Of a stretch of DNA of 64,000 nucleotides, positions 1 to 8,445 are shown in pieces. Below the pieces are notes generated by a model that ran no database searches, was not told where the DNA came from, and worked only from the letters and a program-made list of their open reading frames with translations. Positions within the stretch are counted from its first letter, which is position 1. Each line of letters opens with the position of its first letter. The position numbers were made by a program, and so were the translations under genes. Source of the DNA: Verrucomicrobiota bacterium. GTDB lineage: Bacteria; Verrucomicrobiota; Verrucomicrobiia; Limisphaerales; JAEYXS01. Where the stretch lies: assembly GCA_023431185.1 (NCBI GenBank), contig JAEYXS010000124.1, positions 1 through 64,000 of the forward strand, written 5' to 3'.

Positions 1-33
1 GCTTGGCTCTCCGCCTGTCTGTTCCGCACCAAC

Positions 34-522
34 TCACTTAGGCAGCACCACCGTGTCGATCACATGGATGACACCGTTGCTCGCCGCCACATCCGTCTTC
101 ACCACTTTCGCGGCGTCCACCGTCACCGCGCCACTTTCCGCCTTGATGCTCAGCTCCTTGCCATTGACCGTCTTGGCTTTCATGGTTTTCACATCAGCCG
201 CCATCACCTTGCCCGGCACCACATGATAGGTCAGCACAGCGACCAACTTCTCCTTGTTTTCCGGCTTGAGCAGGCTCTCCACCGTGCCCGCGGGCAGCTT
301 CGCGAAGGCTTCATCCGTCGGCGCGAAGACCGTGAACGGCCCCTTCCCTTGCAGGGTTTCCACCAGGCCCGCTGCTTTCACCGCCGTCACCAGCGTCTTG
401 AAACTCCCCGCACCAGAAGCCACCGCCACGATGTCACCCGGCTTGTCCGCTGCTTGCGCCATGGGCAGCACCAAGGTGGAGGTGATCAAGGCGGCCAGCG
501 CGAATATACGTGTTGCTTTCAT
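34..522 (-). CDS. Secreted fasciclin (FAS1) domain protein
   Basis: The 162-residue product starts with a clear Sec signal peptide (hydrophobic core after MKATR, predicted cleavage after AQA near residue 24). A single FAS1 domain fills the rest: FKTLVTAVKAAGL, then the H1 box FTVFAPTDEAFAKLP (about residues 64-78), and the H2 box NGVIHVIDTVVLP at the end. Such single-domain proteins are exported and thought to act in adhesion or at the cell surface; the ligand is unknown. It is monocistronic, and its upstream region on the minus strand holds repeated boxes listed separately. Family assignment is secure; the role is not. Confidence 0.93.
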   Translation of the reverse strand: MKATRIFALAALITSTLVLPMAQAADKPGDIVAVASGAGSFKTLVTAVKAAGLVETLQGKGPFTVFAPTDEAFAKLPAGTVESLLKPENKEKLVAVLTYHVVPGKVMAADVKTMKAKTVNGKELSIKAESGAVTVDAAKVVKTDVAASNGVIHVIDTVVLPK

Positions 523-589
523 AGTTCTCTCGTTACTAGACGTGTTGTTAATTTTTTGTAGTTCAATGGCCGACTTTCGACCGCTGAAC

Positions 590-626
590 TTGTCTAAGAT
601 TTGTCTATGTTTTCAACTTGTCAAAT
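590..626 (-). promoter_or_regulatory. Repeated TTnnACAA-type boxes upstream of the fasciclin gene (CarH-like operator?)
   Basis: Read on the minus strand, three boxes lie close together: ATTTGACAA (626-618), CATAGACAA (609-601) and CTTAGACAA (598-590). The last two are exactly 11 bp apart. A fourth box, TTTAGACAA, lies at 742-734. CarH/LitR, B12-dependent MerR photoreceptors, are known to bind 11-bp direct repeats with a TTnnACA core that overlap a -35 element. The TTGACA inside the first box could be that element. The boxes are seen; the regulator is inferred, and no carH gene is in the window. Confidence 0.4.
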
Positions 627-904
627 TTGCGCCTGATATTATTGCAAAAAAACTGATAAAAAGGCCACATTTTGAGTTTCTCAACAATTCAGAGCGGCAG
701 CGCCCCCCAACAACACCGGCATCTGTTTAATTTTTGTCTAAATTAATAAATCAAAGCACCGCCCCATTCGATATATCTCCCCCTCTCCGATATTGCGCTC
801 GCTTCGCCGACGCACACAGCCGCGCTGGCCGCAACCGCGACTGCCTTGGTGAAAACACATTTAAACTCGTAATCGTTCTCGTCGTCGTCCTTCGTCCTCG
901 AACC

Positions 905-955
905 GTAGCCGCCGACGTCAGCCGGCGCTAACCTCCGACTCTCAATGTTCAATGT
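905..955. repeat. Dispersed repeat unit A, copy 1
   Basis: This stretch, beginning GTAGCCGCCGACGTCAGCC and running into CTCTCAATGTTCAATG, matches the stretch at 1835-1884 with scattered differences. It is more diverged than repeat unit B that follows it. Both copies lie a short way before a copy of unit B. Confidence 0.6.
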
Positions 956-1023
956 TTTGGCCTTTGGCCATTAAATAGTGTTCATTTCTAAGTCATAAAC
1001 CGCTTGCCAACAGGTCAGGGTCG

Positions 1024-1180
1024 GGCTTGGTCATTCGTCATTTCCCCATCTGCGTTTATCTGCGCCCATTTCACCCCGGCACCTAATGTCGGAGCTGCGG
1101 TTAAACTTCCCCTCCACCCCTTTCCGTGTCTTCCGCGTATTCTGTGGTCAACAAAAAAGGCCGCACATTGCTGTGCGGCC
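1024..1180. repeat. Direct repeat unit B, copy 1 (about 157 bp)
   Basis: This copy matches 1932-2089 almost base for base: one substitution around the CCTAATG/CCCAATG position and small changes at the poly-A and hairpin loop. It contains the phrases TCATTCGTCATTT and ATCTGCGTTTATCTGCGCCC and ends in the terminator hairpin. With copy 2 it brackets the 1237-1746 gene. Confidence 0.85.
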
Positions 1181-1181
1181 C
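1153..1181 (-). terminator. Intrinsic terminator of the 1237-1746 gene
   Basis: An 8-bp perfect stem, GGCCGCAC (1159-1166) with GTGCGGCC (1173-1180), is followed on the minus strand by six T residues. It lies just past the stop codon of the minus-strand gene. Confidence 0.85.
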
Positions 1182-1236
1182 TTTTAAATCCAATGTCTCT
1201 CCCCCAAAAGTATACCAGCACACCTTGACTCCCTGG

Positions 1237-1746
1237 CTAAAGCTTCCCCCCATCTGGATGACTGCCCCTACTAGTGGTGGTTTGAAACTTGGGATACCGT
1301 AAATCAAAGCACTCCTTCAAATCCCTGACCGCATTCCGTGCCCGCTCGTATTCAAAGTCTGACAACCTATCAATTCCCAGCTCCTTGCGATACGACCAAT
1401 CACCGGGATGATCCCCATACAGTCTCTCCAACACTCCGCTCAAGTTGTAGAACGATTTGTGAACGCAAAGCGGCGACGATTCCAAATGCCTTTTGATCAA
1501 CTCAACCGTTCTTAGAACTCCTACCTTGCTGACCGCCATCTCGATCCATTGCTTACAAGAACTCACGTCCGCCCATACCAAACCCATATCAAAGCACGCC
1601 CGCAAATGTCTCTCATCCATGGAAGTCCGTTGCAAGATATAACAGGCCGTCAGCCAATCATTTCGCGCCAGTTCCCAAAGAAAATCAAAACGCTCCATCT
1701 CCTCCATGCGTCTTGCCTTCACCAGTAATACATCCTTCATCTCCAT
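1237..1746 (-). CDS. Hypothetical protein (about 169 residues) between direct repeats
   Basis: I do not recognise this family. The product looks soluble and mixed helical, with several Trp and Cys residues, for example WELARNDWLTACYIL and LVWADVSSCKQWIEM. It has no signal peptide. The open frame extends to 1800, but I prefer the ATG at 1746, six bases after a GAGGTGG ribosome site; 1752 and 1740 are alternatives. It is a lone gene with its own terminator, flanked by nearly identical 157-bp direct repeats, which suggests a recent arrival or duplication event. A small accessory or immunity-type protein is possible but unsupported. Confidence 0.55.
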   Translation of the reverse strand: MEMKDVLLVKARRMEEMERFDFLWELARNDWLTACYILQRTSMDERHLRACFDMGLVWADVSSCKQWIEMAVSKVGVLRTVELIKRHLESSPLCVHKSFYNLSGVLERLYGDHPGDWSYRKELGIDRLSDFEYERARNAVRDLKECFDLRYPKFQTTTSRGSHPDGGKL

Positions 1747-1834
1747 AATCATCCACCTCGCAACTCGTCCAACTATCGCTTTCCACCACCCTCCTACCAA
1801 TCAAATCCCCCGTCAAGCCACCGCCCCTAATCCT

Positions 1835-1884
1835 GTAGCAGCCGAGGTAACGAAGCTCTAACCTCCCACTCTCGATGTTCAATC
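1835..1884. repeat. Dispersed repeat unit A, copy 2
   Basis: This stretch begins GTAGCAGCCGAGGTAACG and continues into CACTCTCGATGTTCAAT, parallel to 905-955. It lies directly upstream of the gene at 1237-1746, in the stretch where that gene's promoter would be expected. Confidence 0.6.
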
Positions 1885-1931
1885 TTACCTCCTTCGATCA
1901 TCAGACACTGCTCATTCCTTCCTTATTCGCA

Positions 1932-2089
1932 GGCTTGGTCATTCGTCATTTCCCCATCTGCGTTTATCTGCGCCCATTTCACCCCGGCACCCAATGTCGG
2001 AGCTGCGGTTAAACTTCCCCTCCACCCCTTTCCGTGTCTTCCGCGTATTCTGTGGTCAATAAAAAAAGGCCGCACAGGGATGTGCGGCC
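1932..2089. repeat. Direct repeat unit B, copy 2 (about 158 bp)
   Basis: This is the near-identical partner of 1024-1180, in the same orientation. Each copy ends with a working-looking terminator for the minus-strand gene beside it: this copy for the SNF2 helicase, the other for the small orphan gene. Confidence 0.85.
2060..2089 (-). terminator. Intrinsic terminator of the SNF2 helicase gene
   Basis: The stem GGCCGCAC (2068-2075) pairs with GTGCGGCC (2082-2089), and seven T residues follow on the minus strand. It lies 24 bases past the helicase stop codon. Confidence 0.85.
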
Positions 2090-2112
2090 TTTTCGAATTC
2101 CTAAACCTCTTC

Positions 2113-5100
2113 TCACTCCTCCGAGAACAGATACTCCAGATCCGTCTGCGACAGGCTCCGGGCAAACCCTTCTTCGCCCAGCACATCGCTGATCGTCTGC
2201 GCCTTGCGCTGTTGCAGGTCCCAGATCTTCTCCTCCACCGTGCCCGGTGCGATGAGACGATACGCGAACACGTTGCGCGTCTGGCCGATACGATGCGAAC
2301 GGTCGATCGCCTGCGCTTCCACCGCCGGATTCCACCACGGATCATACAACACCACGTAACTCGCCGTCGTGAGGTTCAAACCCGTGCCGGCTGCGCGCAA
2401 GCTCAGCAGGAACAACCCGCCGCGCTCGTCCGCCTGGAAGGCATTCACCACTTCCTGACGGTCCTTCGTCTCGCCCGTGAGCAAATGCGTCGCGATATGA
2501 CGATTCACGCACTCCGCCTCGATGAGTTTCAACATCTGCACGAACTGCGAAAACACCAGCACCTTCTGACCTTGCATGACCAATGGCTCGATCAGCTCGA
2601 ACAACGTCTCCGTCTTGCCCGACGCCGAATCGTTCCCCACCAGTTGCGGATGGCAGCAGATCTGGCGCAGGCGCGTGAGCGCCGCCAGCACGTGGATCTT
2701 GCTTTTCGCGAGACCCTTCTCCGCCACCGTCTTGAGCACCTGCTCGCGGCTGCGACGCAGCTCGGCGAGGTAAAGCTTCCGTTGCGCTTCGCCAAGGTCG
2801 CAATCGCGACGTTCTTCGATACGGTCCGGCAGGTCCTTCGCCACCTGTTTCTTCACACGGCGGATCATCAGCGGGCGCAAGCGCGCAGCCAGACGACGGC
2901 GCGCCACCTTGCCCGACCACTCCGCGCTCTCGCCACCCTTCGGCTCGTAACGCTCCACGAAATCCGCCTGCGTACCGAGGTAACCCGGCTGGATGAAATC
3001 CATGATGCTCCACAGATCGAGCAACCGGTTCTCCAACGGCGTACCCGTCAGGGCGAGGCGTTGCTCTGCTTGAAGCTGCTTCACCGACTGTGTGATCTGT
3101 GCCTGCGGATTCTTGATGAACTGCGCTTCGTCCAGCACCATCGCGCCGAAGTCGAACTTTTGCAGCTCTTCCAGGTCGCGACGTAGCAGCGCGTAATTCG
3201 TAATGATGATGTCGTGCTGCGGGATCTGCTTGCGCAGGTTATGCCGCGCATTGCCGCTCTCCAGCACCAGCACCTTCATGTGCGGGGTGAACTTCTCCGC
3301 CTCACGCCGCCAGTTGTGCAACACGGACGCCGGGCAGATGACCACCGCGGGCTTCGATTTCTTCGAACGCTCCTTCAGCCACGCCAGCCACGTGAGCGTC
3401 TGCAGCGTTTTGCCGAGACCCATGTCGTCGGCCAGGATGCCGCCCGTCTTCATGTTCGTCAGGTGCGCGAGGAACTCGAAACCTTCCTTCTGGTATGGAC
3501 GCAGTTCCGCCGTCACCGACTTCGGCAGATCGATCTCCGGCACCGCCTTGAAGTCCGCCAGCTTCTGCTTCAGCGCCTTCAATTGCGGTTGGTTCGCGAA
3601 AAACTCCATCGTCGTGTCCGATGCCTGGCTCGCGTGCAGGATATCCACCTTCTGCGGCATCGCGTTCAGGCCATCCAGACCGAAATCCGCCATCGCCTCG
3701 TGCGCCGACTGCACCGCGCCCGTATCCAGCTCGATCCAGCCGCTGTCTGGCAGCTTCACGAAACGGCCTGTGGCCGCTTGCAAACGCTCGAGGTCCGCCT
3801 TCGACAGGCGCATGCCTTCCGCTTCCCACTCCGCCGAGACGGAGAGCCAGTCGATGCCCGAGCCGTGCAAGATCAGCTTCGGCTTCAAGCGGCGCGGCGA
3901 CAGGAACAGACGCTGGAACGCCGGGTTGCCGAGGAACTCCGCCCCTTCCGGCTTCAACGGCCAGGCCGTCGCCAGGGTGTGCAGGAAATTTTCGTTCGCA
4001 TCACCGATCCACAGGCCGGGCTCGGGCGTGAACCAGTCCAGCCGGCGCAACCACGCCACAGCGGGATCAAGGCGCGGATCATCCAGCAGCTCCGGCTTGT
4101 CACTCTTGCGCGTGTGCTCGCCGTAGGGCTGCCAGTCATGCCCGCTCCACTGCCACACGGAACCGTCCTTCTCGCTCTTGGCCAGCAGGCGCAGCCGCAC
4201 AGTGTCATCGCTCAGTTCGAACGTGTATTGCGGGATGGCCGTGTGCGTATCGCACAGCTCCTGCCACGGCAGTTGATTGTTCTGCGCCGAGCCCGTGTTG
4301 CGCAGGTGCTTCAGCAGACGATGCGTCAGCTTTTTCACCGGCAGCACCGGATTCTTCAGCCAGTCCCCCAGCAACGCCGAGGACGGCGCATTACGCAGCA
4401 GATAAAAATTCCCACCGACCAGCACCAAGGATGGCGCGCCCGCAAAGAACTTCGCTTCCTTGATCGGCAGCTTCTCCCCCGAAGGCAGCGAAAGCTGCTG
4501 GGTGAAAGAAAGTTCGATGTCGTGATTCAGCAGATGCGGCGTGAGGTCCGCCAGTTCGCCGTGGAACTCCAACCGATGCGTGCCATCCAGCAATTCCAAA
4601 CGCTTGGTATTGCCCCAGCGCGTGAGCCACTGCACCAGTTCCAGTCCGCCCAGGGAAATCGTCCCCATGTCCGCCGCCTTCGCCGCATACAGATCAGACA
4701 GCCACGTGATGAATTCCCAGTCTTCCGTCGAAAAAAGCTCCTGCTCATGCGCTGCGCGCGTGGTCAGCTCGATGATCTCCTCCAGCGAGCGCACCGTCTC
4801 ACCCGAACGCGGGCGGTTCAGCACCAATTCCACGCGCAGCGTATGCAACGCCGGGGATTCCGCCGTCACCACCGCTTCGCACATCACCCGCACCCGGGCA
4901 CGCGGCGAATCCAGGTGACTGACTTCCTTCGGCAACAGCCAGCGCTCCAGCCGTTGCACGAGGGCGTTTTCCTTCTCCGCCTGTTCCAGCTCGGCGAAAC
5001 GGTCAAAGTTCGCATGCGAGATGAGTTCCGAAGGCAACGGACGGTTCGCCTTCAGGAACAGCATCGCCACCTCCTCGAGGCGGGCCTCACCCTTGGCCCC

Positions 5101-5388
5101 GACCAAGCGCGGCCACCACTCCTCGCTCGGGAAGTCCTTGCGGGACAGGGAAAGCTTCTCGAAATAGTCTTCCAGGATCAGCCACGCCCGTTGCGGATCC
5201 TGACACGCGGAAAAGTTCTTCAGGATCTCGGTCCGCTCAGCGATGGCCGCTTTGGAATCCGACAATTCCCTGCGCAGGTCCGCCATCGCGCCATAAGTTT
5301 TGTCCAGCACCGTGTGGTGCGCATCATACCGCGTCGCCCCGGCCGAACGCGGACTGCCAGTTTTCTTTGCTACTCTTGCCATTGCCAA
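2113..5388 (-). CDS. SNF2-family DEAD/DEAH-box helicase
   Basis: The 1091-residue protein is a bacterial SNF2 ATPase, a DNA translocase of the RapA/HepA type. The first 600 residues resemble the bacterial SNF2-associated region. The ATPase core has Walker A GILADDMGLGKT (about 644-655), Walker B VLDEAQFIKN (about 752) and motif III LTGTPLENR. The C-terminal helicase lobe has VLVFSQFVQML and SHRIGQT (about 1033). Its role in transcription recycling or repair is inferred from the family. Two starts are possible: TTG at 5388, seven bases after AAGAG, or ATG at 5382. It is followed by an intrinsic terminator and has no operon partners. Confidence 0.95.
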   Translation of the reverse strand: MAMARVAKKTGSPRSAGATRYDAHHTVLDKTYGAMADLRRELSDSKAAIAERTEILKNFSACQDPQRAWLILEDYFEKLSLSRKDFPSEEWWPRLVGAKGEARLEEVAMLFLKANRPLPSELISHANFDRFAELEQAEKENALVQRLERWLLPKEVSHLDSPRARVRVMCEAVVTAESPALHTLRVELVLNRPRSGETVRSLEEIIELTTRAAHEQELFSTEDWEFITWLSDLYAAKAADMGTISLGGLELVQWLTRWGNTKRLELLDGTHRLEFHGELADLTPHLLNHDIELSFTQQLSLPSGEKLPIKEAKFFAGAPSLVLVGGNFYLLRNAPSSALLGDWLKNPVLPVKKLTHRLLKHLRNTGSAQNNQLPWQELCDTHTAIPQYTFELSDDTVRLRLLAKSEKDGSVWQWSGHDWQPYGEHTRKSDKPELLDDPRLDPAVAWLRRLDWFTPEPGLWIGDANENFLHTLATAWPLKPEGAEFLGNPAFQRLFLSPRRLKPKLILHGSGIDWLSVSAEWEAEGMRLSKADLERLQAATGRFVKLPDSGWIELDTGAVQSAHEAMADFGLDGLNAMPQKVDILHASQASDTTMEFFANQPQLKALKQKLADFKAVPEIDLPKSVTAELRPYQKEGFEFLAHLTNMKTGGILADDMGLGKTLQTLTWLAWLKERSKKSKPAVVICPASVLHNWRREAEKFTPHMKVLVLESGNARHNLRKQIPQHDIIITNYALLRRDLEELQKFDFGAMVLDEAQFIKNPQAQITQSVKQLQAEQRLALTGTPLENRLLDLWSIMDFIQPGYLGTQADFVERYEPKGGESAEWSGKVARRRLAARLRPLMIRRVKKQVAKDLPDRIEERRDCDLGEAQRKLYLAELRRSREQVLKTVAEKGLAKSKIHVLAALTRLRQICCHPQLVGNDSASGKTETLFELIEPLVMQGQKVLVFSQFVQMLKLIEAECVNRHIATHLLTGETKDRQEVVNAFQADERGGLFLLSLRAAGTGLNLTTASYVVLYDPWWNPAVEAQAIDRSHRIGQTRNVFAYRLIAPGTVEEKIWDLQQRKAQTISDVLGEEGFARSLSQTDLEYLFSEE

Positions 5389-5582
5389 AAAATTGCTCTT
5401 TCAAACCCCGGTACGGGGACCGTTTATCACCACCTGAAAAAGCCTTTGGGGTCAATCAGAATGTTTTTTGAAAACAGGTTGTTTGGGCTTGATTTCCCGG
5501 CGCAAAAGCCTCCATCCACCAAGAAAAACATCGTCCGGCAAGAACCACTTTCCCTGCCGGAATCCGTTATCCGGCAGCCAGT

Positions 5583-5634
5583 TCAACTCTGGCTCAACCG
5601 CTTCACCGGGGCCTCAAAAAGCATCTAGTGCGCC
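5583..5634 (-). pseudogene. Relic of an aldo/keto reductase 3' end
   Basis: These 52 bases match the last 52 bases of the intact aldo/keto reductase gene (6069-6120) with about five differences. Read in the same frame they encode MLFEAPVKRLSQS and a stop, the same C-terminus as the intact gene. Several changes are synonymous (TTC/TTT, GAA/GAG, GCG/GCC), and one turns CAG into the stop TAG. It looks like the remnant of a diverged second copy, not a recent duplication. Confidence 0.75.
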
Positions 5635-5659
5635 CCGAAGGCCGCCCGTCAGTGAAGCT

Positions 5660-5998
5660 TCAATTAAAAAGCATCTTGAGCTTCACCAAATCAAGACCCA
5701 GATACTTCACCCGTTCGATCTTGATGATCTTGTCATAATGATTGAACTCAAGAACAACCCCTTCATCCTCCTCGTAAATCGTATATATAGCATCTTCCAT
5801 CAATTGCTGCGGCGTAGGTTTAAGGTCATAATCGATGCCAAACCAGTCCTTCTTGTAAGCCTGCGGCATCAACTGTCTGGCCTCATCATACGTCATTCCC
5901 ACTTTATATTTTCCAGTTCTCAGGCAATCCATGAGAACACCAAGCAAAAGGATAGATAGTATTATGCAGAAAACGTGTTTGAATTTTAGTTTCTTCAT
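5660..5998 (-). CDS. Small membrane-anchored hypothetical protein
   Basis: The 112-residue product begins with a lysine-rich head and one hydrophobic segment (about residues 9-24, VFCIILSILLLGVLMD), followed by a soluble domain with VGMTYDEARQLMPQAY and a C-terminal beta-rich part. The MTYDEARQLM stretch resembles the SmpA/BamE or DUF4224-like 'G-M-T-x-x-E' pattern of small envelope proteins, but I cannot assign a family. A Cys follows LLGVLMD, but the lipobox is poor. Base composition is clearly more AT-rich than its neighbours. It lies between an AKR 3'-end relic and the intact AKR gene, which points to insertion. Confidence 0.65.
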   Translation of the reverse strand: MKKLKFKHVFCIILSILLLGVLMDCLRTGKYKVGMTYDEARQLMPQAYKKDWFGIDYDLKPTPQQLMEDAIYTIYEEDEGVVLEFNHYDKIIKIERVKYLGLDLVKLKMLFN

Positions 5999-6068
5999 AG
6001 CCTGGAGGGCTCGTGAAACTTTGACCCATCTGTGCCTATTTCATCACGCACGCAATCACCATTTCTCC

Positions 6069-7259
6069 TCAACTCTGGCTCAACCGCTTCACCGGCGCTT
6101 CGAAAAGCATCTGATGCGCCTCCCTTAAGATACCCGGAATCTTGTCCGCAAAGGGGCTGCGCGCCAGCACAGAATTCAGGACCGTCTCGGAAAAGTCGTT
6201 CGCCGTATTCCCCGGAAACCAATGGTCCCCCTGCCCTAGCAGATTGTAGCGCATCTTGCCCCAGTCCTTGATGTCCAAGGCTTTGGCGTAAGTCCAGAGC
6301 CGGAGTATCTCCAACACATTGATATCCCCCGGCACGTCAAAATACTCCGGCAACCCCTCGAACCACCGCGCGCACCAATCCGCCCCATGCACCCGCTCCA
6401 GCTCCGCCCGGAGCTTCTTCTCGATCGGCGCCATGACCTCCGCTGCCTTGTCGTAATGATTCAGCATCTGGATATGGTCATCGAAATCCGATGGCCTCGC
6501 CGCCCCACAGCTCAACGTATGCACCTCGGGCCGCGCCAGGCAGTAGAGACTGTTGAACTGCATCGGCGTCAGCGGCGCGCACATGTCCACCAGTTTCGGC
6601 GGCGGCGCATAGAGCTTCCCACCCTTGTCATTCGGGCTGATGATGAACACGCCCATGTCATGCTTCCGCGCCGCCTGCACCGCTTTCCAGTTTAGGTCAT
6701 TCACGAAATACCAGTGCAGGTTCACGTAATCGAACTCTCCGCAATCGATCGCATCACAGATCACATCCGGCGTCGCATGCGTGGAGAAGCCGATATGCTT
6801 CGCCCGCCCTTGCCTCTGAATCTCTTTCGCCGCCGCCAGACACCCATTCTTCTTCAAGGAGAACTCCAGCAACTCCCGATTATTGATGCCATGCAGTGAA
6901 AGTAAATCGACGTGATCCAGCTTCAGATACGCCATGGACTTCTCGAACTCAGCCATGAACTCCTTCGGATTCGCCCGTGGCGGCACCTTCGTCTGCACGA
7001 TGATCTTGCTCCGCGGCAGCTTCGGCAACACGTCACCCAACTGCATCTCCGATGTGCCATAATGCCGCGCCGTCTCGATATGATTGATGCCTAGCTCCAA
7101 CGCGCGATGGATCGTCGCCTCCAGATTGCGCTGATTCTCCGCCGGAATGTCCTTCGGGTCCACATCCTGCCACTTGAACTGATACCGCATCCCGCCACAC
7201 GAGATGACAGGCATCGAAAGTTCCGTCCGGCCAAAGCGACGATATTTCATCGCGCTCAT
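6069..7259 (-). CDS. Aldo/keto reductase family protein
   Basis: The 396-residue protein has a TIM-barrel aldo/keto reductase domain that should use NAD(P)H to reduce carbonyls, followed by an extra C-terminal region of about 100 residues. The catalytic set reads Glu62, Tyr67, Lys91 and His123 (IETARHYG, IIVQTKV, LLSLHGIN). The usual Asp of the D-T-A-x-x-Y-G motif is Glu here. The frame is open to 7331, directly behind tsaB, but ATG 7259 has an AGGAGG 13 bases upstream and starts MSAMKYRRFGRTELSMP, the normal family N-terminus. It is likely last in the thiL-tsaE-tsaB transcript. The substrate is unknown. Confidence 0.88.
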   Translation of the reverse strand: MSAMKYRRFGRTELSMPVISCGGMRYQFKWQDVDPKDIPAENQRNLEATIHRALELGINHIETARHYGTSEMQLGDVLPKLPRSKIIVQTKVPPRANPKEFMAEFEKSMAYLKLDHVDLLSLHGINNRELLEFSLKKNGCLAAAKEIQRQGRAKHIGFSTHATPDVICDAIDCGEFDYVNLHWYFVNDLNWKAVQAARKHDMGVFIISPNDKGGKLYAPPPKLVDMCAPLTPMQFNSLYCLARPEVHTLSCGAARPSDFDDHIQMLNHYDKAAEVMAPIEKKLRAELERVHGADWCARWFEGLPEYFDVPGDINVLEILRLWTYAKALDIKDWGKMRYNLLGQGDHWFPGNTANDFSETVLNSVLARSPFADKIPGILREAHQMLFEAPVKRLSQS

Positions 7260-7331
7260 ATTAGTGGAGTGACCTCCTGTGGTCAAATGGCCAGCATCTT
7301 CGCTTCCTTTGTGTCCTTCTGTAAAAACCAA

Positions 7332-7991
7332 TTAAACAACTCTCGTCGGCGGACTCTTCACAAAACTCACCTCGCGCAGATAGATCGGCTCCAGCTCATT
7401 CGCCGCCTTGAACTCGCCCTTCCTTACGGCCAATTCCGCCACAATGCCCGCATCCGCATACAACGGCTTTGCTCCCGGAAACGCCTTTTGCAGATCCGGT
7501 CCGAACACCTTTTTCCCCACCGTCTGATATGCCTCCAGCTCCGCCTTCGTCGTGATGCGCAGGTCATCGAGCTGTTTCCACCCCTCACCCTTTAACTGAA
7601 ACTCCGCCGCATAAAACTCTCCGCGCATCGCATCGATCGCCACGACCACGTTCGCCCTTTCCCCGGCCCGCCACAGCTTCTCCGCCAGGCAGCTCGGTGC
7701 ATCGATGCCGCATACCTTGCCACCGGTCATCAATTGCCACCCCTGCGCGATCGCCAGCGACATCCTGATGCCCGTGTAAGAGCCCGGCCCCAGGCACACC
7801 GCCATGCACTCGACGTCCCCTTTTCTCCAACTCGCCTTGGCCAACACCTCATCCGCCAGGCGGAATGCCGGCGTGTGACGCGTCGCCGCCTCCACCGCTT
7901 CCGCGAGCAGACGAAATCCGCCCATCGTCTCACGCTCTACGGCGGCGACGCTGCGATGATTGCTCGAAAATTCAAACGCCAAGATCTTCAT
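7332..7991 (-). CDS. tsaB: tRNA t6A biosynthesis protein TsaB
   Basis: The 219-residue protein is the TsaB (YeaZ) subunit of the machinery that makes N6-threonylcarbamoyl-adenosine at tRNA position 37, where it partners TsaD and TsaE. It starts MKILAFEFSSNHRSVAA, typical of the ASKHA fold, and contains CLGPGSYTGIRMSLA, the TsaB signature. The ATG at 7991 overlaps the tsaE end by 20 bases; an upstream ATG at 8015 would add eight atypical residues. tsaE and thiL lie immediately upstream, a common arrangement. tsaD and tsaC are not in the window. Confidence 0.92.
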   Translation of the reverse strand: MKILAFEFSSNHRSVAAVERETMGGFRLLAEAVEAATRHTPAFRLADEVLAKASWRKGDVECMAVCLGPGSYTGIRMSLAIAQGWQLMTGGKVCGIDAPSCLAEKLWRAGERANVVVAIDAMRGEFYAAEFQLKGEGWKQLDDLRITTKAELEAYQTVGKKVFGPDLQKAFPGAKPLYADAGIVAELAVRKGEFKAANELEPIYLREVSFVKSPPTRVV

Positions 7992-8445
7992 ATACCAGCC
8001 GTCGTTCCGTCTCACTCAAGGTCTCCAGCACCACTCGCCGCACACCCGTTTCCGGCTTGGCCACAAAGCCGTTCTTATCCGCATTCAGCGCGAAGAACTC
8101 CGCACCGAACCAACGCTCCGGCCATTCCACCAGCGTGATGCCGTTGGGCTGGATGAGAAACTCGTCCAAACCCGCCACCAGCACATCGTGCTTCGTATCC
8201 AGCCGGTACAGGTCCAAGTGATATAGGGTCAAATCCGGCAGCAAGTATTCGTTGATGAGCGCGAAGGTCGGCGACTGCACGCGCTTCGCATAGCCAAAGC
8301 CTGCCGCGATGCCCTTCACGAGCTGCGTCTTTCCCGCCCCGAGATCGCCCACGAGCGCGATGACCTCGCCCGAGCGCAGGCTCTGCGACCATTTCTCGCC
8401 CAGGGAGAAGGTCTCTTCAGGACTCCGCGTGATGCACGTAGCCAT
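7972..8445 (-). CDS. tsaE: tRNA t6A biosynthesis ATPase TsaE
   Basis: The 157-residue protein is the P-loop ATPase TsaE (YjeE), which drives turnover of the TsaB-TsaD complex. Visible motifs are Walker A GDLGAGKTQLVKG, then SPTFALINEY (switch-like) and YHLDLYRLD, followed by LVEWPERW near the C-terminal third. I place the start at MATCITRSPEETF (8445), which overlaps thiL by 29 bases; the frame extends to 8475. Overlaps on both sides imply translational coupling in one operon with thiL and tsaB. Confidence 0.93.
   Translation of the reverse strand: MATCITRSPEETFSLGEKWSQSLRSGEVIALVGDLGAGKTQLVKGIAAGFGYAKRVQSPTFALINEYLLPDLTLYHLDLYRLDTKHDVLVAGLDEFLIQPNGITLVEWPERWFGAEFFALNADKNGFVAKPETGVRRVVLETLSETERRLVYEDLGV

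Larger units (their letters stand above)
523..1236. other. Gene-free stretch
   Basis: The first 250 bases are AT-rich and hold the boxes and probable promoter of the fasciclin gene. From about 905 the sequence becomes a mosaic of dispersed repeat units, ending in a hairpin terminator at 1153-1181. Short open frames here have no start signal or family features, and I do not call a gene. Confidence 0.6.

Noticed and set aside
2080..5628. Long open frames on the plus strand opposite the SNF2 helicase
   Set aside because: Compositionally Arg/Gln/His-rich translations with no family motifs, exactly opposite a strong helicase gene; they reflect codon bias of the real gene.
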